From the NCBI RefSeq assembly GCF_016658545.1, contig NZ_JACVZC010000003.1, positions 62,001-126,000 of the forward strand: a stretch of DNA of 64,000 bases. The letters run 5' to 3'. Shown piece by piece: positions 17,346 through 25,286 of this stretch. Within the stretch, counting starts at the first letter, position 1. Every line of letters begins with the position of its first letter. Source of the DNA: Pseudomonas sp. S37. Its GTDB lineage: Bacteria > Pseudomonadota > Gammaproteobacteria > Pseudomonadales > Pseudomonadaceae. A model generated the notes under the pieces. That model was not told the origin of the DNA. It searched no databases and saw only the letters and a list, made by a program, of their open reading frames with translations. The position numbers and the translations under genes are program-made.

Positions 17346-18968
17346 ATGAACAAACTCCGCCTTGCGACCCGCCTGCTGGCCTCCTGCGTGCTCGCTGCCA
17401 GCCTGGCTGGCTGCTCGCCGTCCACCGATGAAGCCGCCAGCAAAACCCTGAATATCGCCTTCTGGGCTGACAACACCATTCTGGTGAGCGTTGACCCGTT
17501 CCAGGTCTACTGGCTGGAACACCGCGTAATGCTGCGCAACGTCGCCGAGTCGCTCACCGACCAAGACCCGCAAACCGGCGAGATCATCCCGTGGCTGGCC
17601 AAAAGCTGGGCCATCAGCGATGACGCCCTCAGCTACACCTTTTACCTGCGCAACGACGTCACCTTCAGCAACGGCGAGCGCTTCGATGCCAAGGCCGTGA
17701 AGGCCGCGTTCGACAGCAACAAGGCGTTCGCCACCGAGCTGCCGGCGACCTTTGGCGCCACCTACCTGGCGGGCTACGACCACGCTGAAGTGGTCGACGA
17801 CTTTACCGTAAAGCTGGTGCTGAGCAAGCCGAATGCCGGCTTCCTGCAAGCCACCTCCACCACCAACCTGGCGATTCTGGCGCCGGCTTCATACCAGCTC
17901 AGCGCCCAGGAGCGCTCGCTGGGCAAGATCATCGGCACCGGCCCGTTCGTGCTCGACCACTACACCCCGGAAGTCGGTGCCAAGCTGGTCAAGCGCCAAG
18001 GCTACGCATGGCCATCGGCCAACGTGAAAAACCGCGGTGAAGCACACCTGGACACCATCGAGCTGAGCTACATCCCCGAAGAAAGCGTGCGCAACGGCCT
18101 GTTCCTGCAAGGCCAGGCCGACATCCTCTGGCCGCGCAACCCCTTCTCCGAGGTCGATATCAAGCTGTTCCAGTCCAAGGGCGCGACCATCCAGAGCCGC
18201 TCGCTGCCAGGGCCGGCCTACAACCTTTACCCGAACACCCGGCGCCTGCTGGCCGACAAACAGGTGCGCCTGGCGGTGCAGAAGGCCATCGATCGCAAAA
18301 CCTACGCCAGCGCGGTGTACAGCGCCAACTTTCCGGTCGTTCGCGGCATTTATGACGTCACCACGCCCTACGCCAAGGACCAGAGCGACAAACTCGCCTA
18401 CGACCCCGAAGGCGCCGAGCACCTGCTTGATGCCGCTGGCTGGCTCAAAGGTGCCGACGGTTACCGGCAAAAAGATGGCAAGCGCCTGACCCTGAGCTAC
18501 AACATCACACCTGCTGAAACCGCCGGTGATGTGCTGATCCAGGACCAACTGCGCAAGGTCGGTATCGACCTGAAACTCGCCGTGACCACCCGCGCCGAGT
18601 GGTTCGCCAACAATGCGTCGGGCAACTACGACCTGACCATCAACTACATGACCCGCGCTGAGCCGATCATTCTGCAGACCATTCTCGACCCGCGTTCGGC
18701 CAACAGCGCCACCGTGGCCACCAACACCTACGAGCCACAGGCCCTGGAAAAGGCCACTGCGCTGTTCGATGCGGGTATCACCGCCACGCAGCCACAGCAG
18801 CGCGCCGAAGCTTACGGCGGCTTGCAGGACCTGCTGCTCGACGAAAGTTCGGCCTTCCCCATCTACGAGCGCGTGTGGCAAGCCGCCACATCAGCCAAGG
18901 TCAAGCACTTCCAGTGGACTGCCGAAGGCTTCGCCCTGCTCAGCGATATCGAGGTAAGTGAAAAATGA
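17346..18968 (+). CDS. ABC transporter substrate-binding lipoprotein, peptide/nickel type
   Basis: A 540-residue member of the family 5 (DppA/OppA) binding proteins. A lipoprotein signal ends in the lipobox LAGC around residue 22. Typical landmarks are the AESLTDQDPQTGEIIPWLAKSW start of domain I, GTGPFVLDHY, and the hinge region near YNLYPNTRRLLADKQVRLAVQKAIDR. After the lipobox Cys I count only two Met and no further Cys, which fits expression under sulfur shortage. It is followed by two permeases and a fused double ATPase, with 4-base overlaps or short gaps. It is clearly paralogous to the protein at 44854. Confidence 0.93.
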   Translation: MNKLRLATRLLASCVLAASLAGCSPSTDEAASKTLNIAFWADNTILVSVDPFQVYWLEHRVMLRNVAESLTDQDPQTGEIIPWLAKSWAISDDALSYTFYLRNDVTFSNGERFDAKAVKAAFDSNKAFATELPATFGATYLAGYDHAEVVDDFTVKLVLSKPNAGFLQATSTTNLAILAPASYQLSAQERSLGKIIGTGPFVLDHYTPEVGAKLVKRQGYAWPSANVKNRGEAHLDTIELSYIPEESVRNGLFLQGQADILWPRNPFSEVDIKLFQSKGATIQSRSLPGPAYNLYPNTRRLLADKQVRLAVQKAIDRKTYASAVYSANFPVVRGIYDVTTPYAKDQSDKLAYDPEGAEHLLDAAGWLKGADGYRQKDGKRLTLSYNITPAETAGDVLIQDQLRKVGIDLKLAVTTRAEWFANNASGNYDLTINYMTRAEPIILQTILDPRSANSATVATNTYEPQALEKATALFDAGITATQPQQRAEAYGGLQDLLLDESSAFPIYERVWQAATSAKVKHFQWTAEGFALLSDIEVSEK

Positions 18969-19915
18969 GCCGCTACTTGATCGGCCGGGTCGGCCAGGCG
19001 CTTCTGGTGCTGTGGGGCGCCTACAGCATCACCTACTTCATCCTCTACCTGCTGCCAGGTGACACCTTGTCGATCATGCTCAGCGCGTCAGGCATGGAGG
19101 TCGACTCGCTGTCGGCGCAAGACCTGGCCAAGGCCCAGGCTTACTACGGCCTCGACAAGGGCGTTTTCGAGCAGTATTTCAGCCTGCTGTGGAATGCCCT
19201 GCAGGGCGATTTCGGCCAGTCGCTGTCGCTTAACCGGCCGGTCAACGAGCTGTTGCTGCAACGCCTGCCACAGACCCTGGCGCTGGCCGGCCTGGCCATC
19301 GCGCTGTCACTGATCGGCGGCATCGGCCTGGCGTACCTCACCGCCTATACCCAGTGGCGCCCGCTCAAGGTGGCCTTGGCCCGCCTACCGTCGCTGGGCT
19401 TTTCGGTGCCGGTGTTCTGGATGGGCCTGCTGCTGATCCAGGTGTTCGCCTTCAGCCTTGGCTGGTTTCCGGCCACCGGCAGCCGGGGTTTCGACAGCCT
19501 GATCCTGCCCGCCGTAACACTGGCCATCCCCAGTGCGGCGGTTTACGCCCAGGTGCTGCAGCGAGGCTTCCAGGGCGTATGGCAGGAACCCTACATCGCC
19601 ACGGCTTATGCCAAGGGCCTGAGCCGCAGTCAGGTACAGGCGCGCCATGCGTTCAAAAACGCTGCGTTGCCGATCCTTACGCTGATTGGCCTGCAGGTTG
19701 GCAACACGGTATCTGGCGCGGTGCTGGTGGAGACCATCTTTGCCCGCAATGGCGTGGGCCGCCTGGCCCAGGAAGCGGTACTTCGCCAGGACATTCCGGT
19801 GGTGTTGGCAATCGTCGCGGTGTCGGCGGCGGCGTTCGTACTGGTCAACCTGATCGTCGACCTGCTGTATCCCTACCTCGATCCCCGGATCGCTCACACA
19901 CCAAAGGTATCCTGA
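18965..19915 (+). CDS. ABC transporter permease, DppB-like
   Basis: A 316-residue permease with the N-terminal helix (LIGRVGQALLVLWGAYSITYFILYLLPGD) typical of DppB/OppB and the EAA-type loop AKGLSRSQVQARHAFKNAALP. The start overlaps the preceding binding-protein stop by 4 bases. It is the first membrane subunit of the importer 17346-22439. The substrate is unknown; the sulfur operon context suggests a sulfur-containing peptide, thioether or similar compound. The paralogue is the gene at 46446. Confidence 0.93.
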   Translation: MSRYLIGRVGQALLVLWGAYSITYFILYLLPGDTLSIMLSASGMEVDSLSAQDLAKAQAYYGLDKGVFEQYFSLLWNALQGDFGQSLSLNRPVNELLLQRLPQTLALAGLAIALSLIGGIGLAYLTAYTQWRPLKVALARLPSLGFSVPVFWMGLLLIQVFAFSLGWFPATGSRGFDSLILPAVTLAIPSAAVYAQVLQRGFQGVWQEPYIATAYAKGLSRSQVQARHAFKNAALPILTLIGLQVGNTVSGAVLVETIFARNGVGRLAQEAVLRQDIPVVLAIVAVSAAAFVLVNLIVDLLYPYLDPRIAHTPKVS

Positions 19916-19917
19916 CC

Positions 19918-20820
19918 ATGAACACCGATACCCGCCTCTCGTCCTTGGGCGCAGCCGCCGCCCCGGTGGCCTCGCCCTGGCGCCGTCGCAGCCGCTTGCA
20001 GCGTGTAGCCAGCGCAGTGCAGCCGCTGTTGCGTCGACCAGGTTTCAGCCTGGCCGTGCTGATCGTGCTGTTCGCCCTGGTATCGGCCCTGGTGCCGCAA
20101 CTGCTGAGCGGTTACGACCCCTATGCCACCTCGCCGACCGACAAGCTCACTGCGCCGAACCTGGCCCACTGGTTCGGCACCGACGAAGTCGGCCGTGACC
20201 TGTACACCCGCGTGGTCTACGGCTCCAGCCTGTCGGTGCAGGCCGCGCTGCTGGCGGTGGGTATCGCACTGGTCGGCGGGCTTGGCCTCGGCGTGCTGTC
20301 CGGCTTTGCCGGCGGGCGTATCGACGCGGTGATCATGCGTTTCGTCGACGTGCTGCTCGCCCTGCCCGGCCTGTTGCTGGCACTGGCCATTGTCACCGCC
20401 ATCGGCTTTGGCACCGTGCCGGTGGCGATTGCCGTGGGCGTTGGCATCATCCCAGGTTTTGCGCGTACCACCCGGGCCGAAGTGCTACGAGTGAAAACCC
20501 TGCCCTATGTGGAAGCCGCGCGCTTGGGCGGCGCCAGCTGGGGGCGCACGTTGCTGCGCCATATCCTGCCCAACGCCTGGGGCCCGGTGGCGGTGCTTGC
20601 CACGCTGGACTTCGGCGCGGCGATTCTGGCCACCGCCGGCCTGTCGTTTCTCGGCTTTGGCGCGGCACCGCCGGCTGCCGAATGGGGCACGCTGATCGCC
20701 AACGGTCGGCACTTTCTGATCACCGCGCCCTGGGTGTCGCTGCTGCCGGGGCTGTTCGTGGTTGCCGTGGTATTCAGCCTTAACCATATCGCCCGCACCT
20801 TCGAGGAGAACTCGCGATGA
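19918..20820 (+). CDS. ABC transporter permease, DppC-like
   Basis: A 300-residue permease with a long basic cytoplasmic N-terminus (SPWRRRSRLQRV), a first membrane helix near residues 40-60, the HWFGTDEVGRDLYTRVVYGSSLS segment diagnostic of DppC/OppC, and a YVEAARLGGASWGRTLLRHILPNAW EAA-type loop. ATG 19918 lies 3 bases after the DppB-like stop; the much longer open frame upstream of it is a shadow of that gene. It overlaps the ATPase gene by 4 bases. Confidence 0.93.
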   Translation: MNTDTRLSSLGAAAAPVASPWRRRSRLQRVASAVQPLLRRPGFSLAVLIVLFALVSALVPQLLSGYDPYATSPTDKLTAPNLAHWFGTDEVGRDLYTRVVYGSSLSVQAALLAVGIALVGGLGLGVLSGFAGGRIDAVIMRFVDVLLALPGLLLALAIVTAIGFGTVPVAIAVGVGIIPGFARTTRAEVLRVKTLPYVEAARLGGASWGRTLLRHILPNAWGPVAVLATLDFGAAILATAGLSFLGFGAAPPAAEWGTLIANGRHFLITAPWVSLLPGLFVVAVVFSLNHIARTFEENSR

Positions 20821-22439
20821 GCAGCCCCCTGATCGACATCCGCCAACTGGCCGTCAGCTACCGCAGCGCAGGCCAGGTGACCGATGCCGTAAAAAACCTG
20901 TCGCTGAGCGTAGCCCATGGTGAAACCGTGGCCATCGTCGGCGAGTCCGGCTCGGGCAAATCGACCCTGGCCAATGCCATTCTCGGCCTGCTGCCGGAGA
21001 ATGCAAAGATCACCGCTGGCGAACTGCATGTCGAGGGCGTCAACCTCAGCCAGGCCAGTGAGCGACAAAAACGCAAGCTGCGCGGGCGCACCATCGGCCT
21101 GGTGCCACAGGACCCGATGGTCAGCCTCAACCCCACCCTGCGCATCGGCCAGCAGATCGGTGAAGCGCTGATCCTCGCCCATGGCCGCCGTTATCCGGGG
21201 GTGGATGCCGATACCGTCGAGTTGCTTGAACAGGTCGGCCTCGACAAGCCTGTATTACGTGCACGTCAGTACCCGCACGAACTGTCCGGCGGGATGCGCC
21301 AGCGCGTGTTGATCGCCATCGCCCTGGCCGGCAACCCGAAGCTGATCATCGCCGATGAGCCCACCAGTGCCCTCGACGCGACCGTGCAACGCAAGATTCT
21401 CGACCACCTGCAACGGCTGGTCGCCGAGCGCGGCATCTCGCTGCTGATCATCACCCACGACCTGGGCATGGCTACCGACCGCGCCGACCGTATCGTGGTG
21501 ATGAGACAAGGTGAATGGGTCGAACAAAGCACGCCCAGGCAGATTCTGGAAGCGCCGCAGCATGACTACACCCGCGCCCTGCTGGCCGCCGCGCCGGCCT
21601 TCAGCACACGCCGCAAGCCGCGCCAACCCGTTGGTGCCAAGCAGCAGCCGATCCTCAGCCTGCACAATGTCGGCAAGGTATTCACGTTGCCCAAGGTCAA
21701 GGGCGAAGACAGCCAGTTCACCGCCTTGCAGGACCTCAGCCTGCAGGTTTACCCCGGCCAGACCCTGGCCATCGTCGGTGAGTCCGGTTCAGGTAAAAGC
21801 ACGGCGTTGCGTATCGCCCTGGGCCTGGAAAAGCCCAGCCAGGGCCGCGTGCAGTTCGAGCAACAGGACGTCACCCACCTCAGTTGGCGCGAGTTCCGCC
21901 CGCTGCGCCAACGTATCCAGCTGGTACAGCAAAACCCCTTCGCTGCGCTCGACCCGCGCTTCAGCATTTTTGACAGCATCGTCGAACCCTTGGTGTCCTT
22001 CGGGCTGCTCAAGGGCGAGGCGTTGGAGCAGGCTGCGCGTGAGCTGATCACCCGCGTCCACCTGCCGGTCAGTTACCTGGACCGCCTGCCCCGGGAGCTG
22101 TCTGGTGGCCAGCGGCAACGGGTGGCCATCGCCCGCGCGCTGGCGCTCAAGCCCGATCTGCTATTGCTTGATGAACCGGTGTCGGCGCTGGACGTTTCCG
22201 TGCAGGCGCAAATCCTCGACCTGCTGCTGGAGCTGCAACGTGAGTCGGGCATCGCCTACGTGCTGGTATCGCACGACCTGGCGGTGGTGGCCAACGTCGC
22301 CGATCAGGTGCTGGTGTTGCGCAATGGCCAGGTCATCGAACAGGGCTCGGTACAGCACGTGTTCGAACACCCGGCCCAGGATTACACCCGCGAGCTGATC
22401 GCGGCCATTCCTGGGCAGCGGCTGGCGTTGGCGTCGTGA
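20817..22439 (+). CDS. Fused double ABC ATPase, DppD-DppF type
   Basis: A 540-residue protein containing two complete ATPase halves. Each has Walker [10 protein letters not shown], a signature ([15 protein letters not shown] in the first half, [15 protein letters not shown] in the second) and Walker B ([11 protein letters not shown] and LLLDEPVSALD). In E. coli dipeptide transporters the two ATPases are separate; the fused form is common in Pseudomonas. It ends the first sulfur operon and is followed by about 100 AT-rich bases leading to promoter module B. I see no obvious terminator directly downstream. Confidence 0.94.
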   Translation: MSSPLIDIRQLAVSYRSAGQVTDAVKNLSLSVAHGETVAIVGESGSGKSTLANAILGLLPENAKITAGELHVEGVNLSQASERQKRKLRGRTIGLVPQDPMVSLNPTLRIGQQIGEALILAHGRRYPGVDADTVELLEQVGLDKPVLRARQYPHELSGGMRQRVLIAIALAGNPKLIIADEPTSALDATVQRKILDHLQRLVAERGISLLIITHDLGMATDRADRIVVMRQGEWVEQSTPRQILEAPQHDYTRALLAAAPAFSTRRKPRQPVGAKQQPILSLHNVGKVFTLPKVKGEDSQFTALQDLSLQVYPGQTLAIVGESGSGKSTALRIALGLEKPSQGRVQFEQQDVTHLSWREFRPLRQRIQLVQQNPFAALDPRFSIFDSIVEPLVSFGLLKGEALEQAARELITRVHLPVSYLDRLPRELSGGQRQRVAIARALALKPDLLLLDEPVSALDVSVQAQILDLLLELQRESGIAYVLVSHDLAVVANVADQVLVLRNGQVIEQGSVQHVFEHPAQDYTRELIAAIPGQRLALAS

Positions 22440-22535
22440 TTTATATCTTCAGAGACGAATCTTTATCGGTAGGCACCTGACAGCCATTAAAATGCGGAAT
22501 ATATATTTTAAGAAGCATATAAATGCATATTTTCG

Positions 22536-22590
22536 ATAATTAGAATAGAACCACAAAGTCTTTCAAAATATTTTCTTATAGAGATATGTT
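22536..22590 (+). promoter_or_regulatory. Sulfur-operon promoter module B
   Basis: An upstream box ATAATTAGAATAGAACCA begins at 22536. A -35-like TTCAAA (22562-22567), a 17-base spacer and a -10-like TATGTT (22585-22590) follow. The box-to-minus-10 distance is 49 bases, as in modules A, C and D. It is set in a strongly AT-rich stretch (22440-22590) that otherwise shows nothing. Confidence 0.65.
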
Positions 22591-22597
22591 CTCTTCA

Positions 22598-22620
22598 GAC
22601 CGACCACGGACAGGTGGAGG
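22598..22620 (+). promoter_or_regulatory. Conserved 5' leader motif, copy 1
   Basis: GACCGACC is followed by seven bases and GGTGGAGG, starting 8 bases after the -10. The same arrangement occurs at 27889 and 39038. No start codon stands at proper distance after the GGAGG, so it is not simply a ribosome-binding site for a visible gene. Confidence 0.5.
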
Positions 22621-22735
22621 CAAAGGATTTCCGCTCCTTCGTCCGTATCCGTAGCCGACCATCGGCGTGGTAAATGGCCCTGGCATGCTGATATCCGACA
22701 TCACTTCTACTGTTGGTTGTCAGGAACTTGCGGCC

Positions 22736-22891
22736 ATGAACCGTTCGCCGAATATCGCGCTCAATCGCCTCCCCTTTGCCGTTGCCCTGGCAACCCTTGC
22801 CCCTTTCGCCCACTCAGCGGATGCAGCCGATAACAAGCGCCTGCCAACGACCACGGTCACCACGCTGCTCAGCGTGCGTCACGACCTCTAG
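22736..22891 (+). pseudogene. Small exported peptide or N-terminal remnant of a TonB-receptor-like gene
   Basis: A 51-codon frame beginning MNRSPNIALNRLPFAVAL with a signal-peptide-like segment ending at AHSADA, followed by DNKRLPTTTVTTLLS and a stop. The signal peptide plus LPTTTVT pattern resembles the first residues of a TonB-dependent receptor before its plug domain, but there is no plug or barrel after it. It is the first frame after promoter module B and has an AGGAA site upstream. It could be the debris of a deleted receptor gene or a small secreted peptide; I favour debris. Confidence is low because such a short match is weak. Confidence 0.35.
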
Positions 22892-22946
22892 CTCACGTTG
22901 GGCCAGCCGCCTGGCTGGCCACCACTTTCGATAAGGAACATTCGAT

Positions 22947-24527
22947 ATGGGACTTACCCGTAGGGATCTGATCGGCCATCTGATGGCCGCTGGCGGTTAC
23001 GGCGCAGCGCTTGGCAGCCTGTCCGCGCTGGGCTTGCTGCCAAGCACGGCAGCCGCCACCAGCTTCGCCCCACTGGGCCTGCCGACCGCAGCAGGCAACG
23101 GCAAGCGCGTGCTGATCGTCGGGGCCGGCATCAGTGGCCTGGTCAGTGCCTATGAACTGCGCAAGGCCGGTTTCGAGGTACGCATCCTGGAAGCCCGCGA
23201 GCGGATCGGCGGGCGTGCATGGACGTTGCGCAATGGCGACCGCATCGAACACAACGATGGCACTGGCCAGACGGTGCAGTTCGATGATGGCCACTACTTC
23301 AACGCAGGCCCGGCGCGCCTGCCCAGTCACCACCTGACCATCCTTGGCTACTGCCGCGAACTCGGCGTACCGCTCGAAGTGCTGGTCAACAGCAGCCGCA
23401 ACGCCCTCGCACAACCCGACCTCAGCCAGCCGCCGTTACTGTTGCGCCAGGCGGTCAACGATACCCGAGGCCATCTCAGTGAACTGCTGTCGCGCAGCGT
23501 CAGCAGCAAGGCACTGGACAAGCAGCTGGACGCCGCCGACCAAAAGGCGCTGCTGGATTTTCTCAAGGTCTACGGCGACCTCAACGAGCAACGCGCGTAC
23601 CAAGGTTCCGTGCGCGCCGGCTACAGCCGCTTCGCAGGCGCAGGCGAGCAAACGCCAATCCAGCGCCAGCCGGTTGCCCTTAAACAGTTGCTCAACCCCA
23701 ACCTGATGTTGCCACTGGTTTTTGACGAAATCCCTGAGTTTTCCGCGACCATGTTCCAGCCGGTGGGCGGCATGGATCAAATTGCCAAGGCGCTGTACGC
23801 CAAGGTGCAGGACACGGTGCAGTTGCACGCCGAAGTGCAGGCGATCCAGACCTCCGACACCGGGGCGCGCGTCAGCTGGCGTGACCGGCGCAGCGGCAAG
23901 ACCCAGGTAGAGAGCGCTGACTACGCCATTGTCACGATTCCCTTGCCACTGCTGGCCAGGATCGAGCACAACTTCGGTAAACCGACACAAGACGCCATCG
24001 AACTGGCCAAGCCGGACCTGGCCAACAAGGTGGCCTGGCAGGCACCGCGCTTCTGGGAAAGCGAATTCCAGATTTATGGCGGCCTCTCCTACATCAACCA
24101 CGAAGCGCGCCTGCTCTGGTACCCCAGCGACCACCTCAACAGCGCCCGAGGCGTGCTCGTCGGCACTTACAACAACGGCGAAGTGGCGCGCCAGTTCGCC
24201 AGCCAGTCGCTTGCCCGGCAACTGGCTTCATCGCGCAGTGCGGTGGAGTCGCTACACCCCGGGCATGGCGGCAAATTGCAGAATGGCGTGGCCGTCAACT
24301 GGTCGAAAGTGCCCTTCAGCGAGAGCCCGTGGATCGTTCACGACGAAGTGGCCGAGCCCGGTTACAGCCAGCTCAACCAGGCCAAGGGCCGCACCTGGCT
24401 GGCCAGCGATGCCCTGGCCCACGGTGGCGTCGGCATCTGGCAGAACACCGCCGCCGAGTCGGCGCGCCATGTGGTACAGCAGATCGCCAAGCACGCGCAA
24501 CAACAGCAACGCGGCGTCGCCGCCTGA
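22947..24527 (+). CDS. Exported flavin monoamine-oxidase-family protein
   Basis: A 526-residue FAD-dependent amine oxidase. The N-terminus has a twin-arginine signal (TRRDLIGHL, then a hydrophobic segment to about residue 38), so it is probably exported folded with FAD by the Tat pathway. The FAD motif GAGISG is at 59-64, with the following LEARERIGGRAWT characteristic of amine oxidases. The C-terminal flavin contact region is near WLASDALAHGGVGIWQNTAAESA. The start has AAGGAA upstream. Its substrate is presumably a periplasmic amine or amino acid, perhaps sulfur-containing given the context. A secreted RidA follows after 15 bases. Confidence 0.88.
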   Translation: MGLTRRDLIGHLMAAGGYGAALGSLSALGLLPSTAAATSFAPLGLPTAAGNGKRVLIVGAGISGLVSAYELRKAGFEVRILEARERIGGRAWTLRNGDRIEHNDGTGQTVQFDDGHYFNAGPARLPSHHLTILGYCRELGVPLEVLVNSSRNALAQPDLSQPPLLLRQAVNDTRGHLSELLSRSVSSKALDKQLDAADQKALLDFLKVYGDLNEQRAYQGSVRAGYSRFAGAGEQTPIQRQPVALKQLLNPNLMLPLVFDEIPEFSATMFQPVGGMDQIAKALYAKVQDTVQLHAEVQAIQTSDTGARVSWRDRRSGKTQVESADYAIVTIPLPLLARIEHNFGKPTQDAIELAKPDLANKVAWQAPRFWESEFQIYGGLSYINHEARLLWYPSDHLNSARGVLVGTYNNGEVARQFASQSLARQLASSRSAVESLHPGHGGKLQNGVAVNWSKVPFSESPWIVHDEVAEPGYSQLNQAKGRTWLASDALAHGGVGIWQNTAAESARHVVQQIAKHAQQQQRGVAA

Positions 24528-24542
24528 ACCAGGAACCTGCCC

Positions 24543-25040
24543 ATGAAAACCGCTGCCTTGCTACTTGGAACCCTTATGACCCTGTCTGCACTCAACGCCC
24601 AGGCCGACACCATCAAACGTGTGGCCCCTCCTGGCTCCAACTTTCCCATTTCGCAACTGGTGACCGTGCCGGCAGGCGCCGCGCTGACCTTCGTGAGCGG
24701 CACCCTGCCGGACGTTGCCGACCCCAAGGCCGCACCGCAGACAATTGCGGCTTACGGCAATACCGAAACCCAGACCTTTTCGGTACTGAGCAAGCTCCGC
24801 ACGGCGCTGCAAAGCCAGGGCCTGGACCTCGGCGATATCGTGCAACTGCGGGTGTTTTTGGTCGGTGACCCGGCCAACGGCGGCCGGCTCGACTTCGCCG
24901 GCCTGCAGGCGGCCTACACAAAGTTCTTCGCCACCGCCGACCAGCCCAATAAACCGACCCGCACGGCATTGCAGGTCGTTGCACTGCCACTGCCGGGCGC
25001 GCTGGTCGAGATCGAGGCAATTGCCGCCAAGGCACCCTGA
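24543..25040 (+). CDS. Exported RidA (YjgF/YER057c/UK114)-family protein
   Basis: A 165-residue RidA-fold protein preceded by a signal peptide (MKTAALLLGTLMTLSALNAQA). Ordinary RidA proteins are cytoplasmic, about 130 residues long, and hydrolyse reactive enamines and imines. Family landmarks are FVSGTLPDVADP, the QTFSVLSKLRTALQSQGLDLGDIVQLRVFLV helix-strand unit, and PTRTALQVVALPLPGALVEIEAIA, whose Arg and Glu form the active-site surface. Directly downstream of an exported amine oxidase, the obvious idea is periplasmic clearance of the imine product. This is inference. Confidence 0.88.
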   Translation: MKTAALLLGTLMTLSALNAQADTIKRVAPPGSNFPISQLVTVPAGAALTFVSGTLPDVADPKAAPQTIAAYGNTETQTFSVLSKLRTALQSQGLDLGDIVQLRVFLVGDPANGGRLDFAGLQAAYTKFFATADQPNKPTRTALQVVALPLPGALVEIEAIAAKAP

Positions 25041-25081
25041 CCACCCTTAAATAGAGAAAACGCTACCTCATTGAATTAGCA

Positions 25082-25190
25082 GGGACCCAGTGGGAGCGGG
25101 CTCGCCCGCGAACACCGGCGAAGCCGGTGCCATCCACCGAGTCGCCTGCCTCGCGGCGGCTCGACAAGCCCGCTCCCACAGGGATAGCGG
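25082..25190. repeat. REP palindrome pair
   Basis: Inverted putida-type REP copies occupy much of the 246-base gap before the TonB receptor gene: CCAGTGGGAGCGGGCTCGCC around 25087 and GCCCGCTCCCACAGGG around 25168, with the typical AACACCGGCGAAGCCGGTGCC stem between them. Confidence 0.8.
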
Positions 25191-25286
25191 CGATCTTCTA
25201 CCCAGTACCGCTTGATCCTTCTGCCGGGCCAGCCCGGCGGACAGGCTTCGTGCAAGCAAAAATCAATAGTGCCTCAGGAAGAGACC

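Noticed and set aside
22598-22620. SAM-type riboswitch suggested by the GGTGGAGG string and the sulfur context
   Set aside because: The surrounding sequence lacks the conserved core and helices of SAM-I, SAM-II or SAH riboswitches, and the region is too short.
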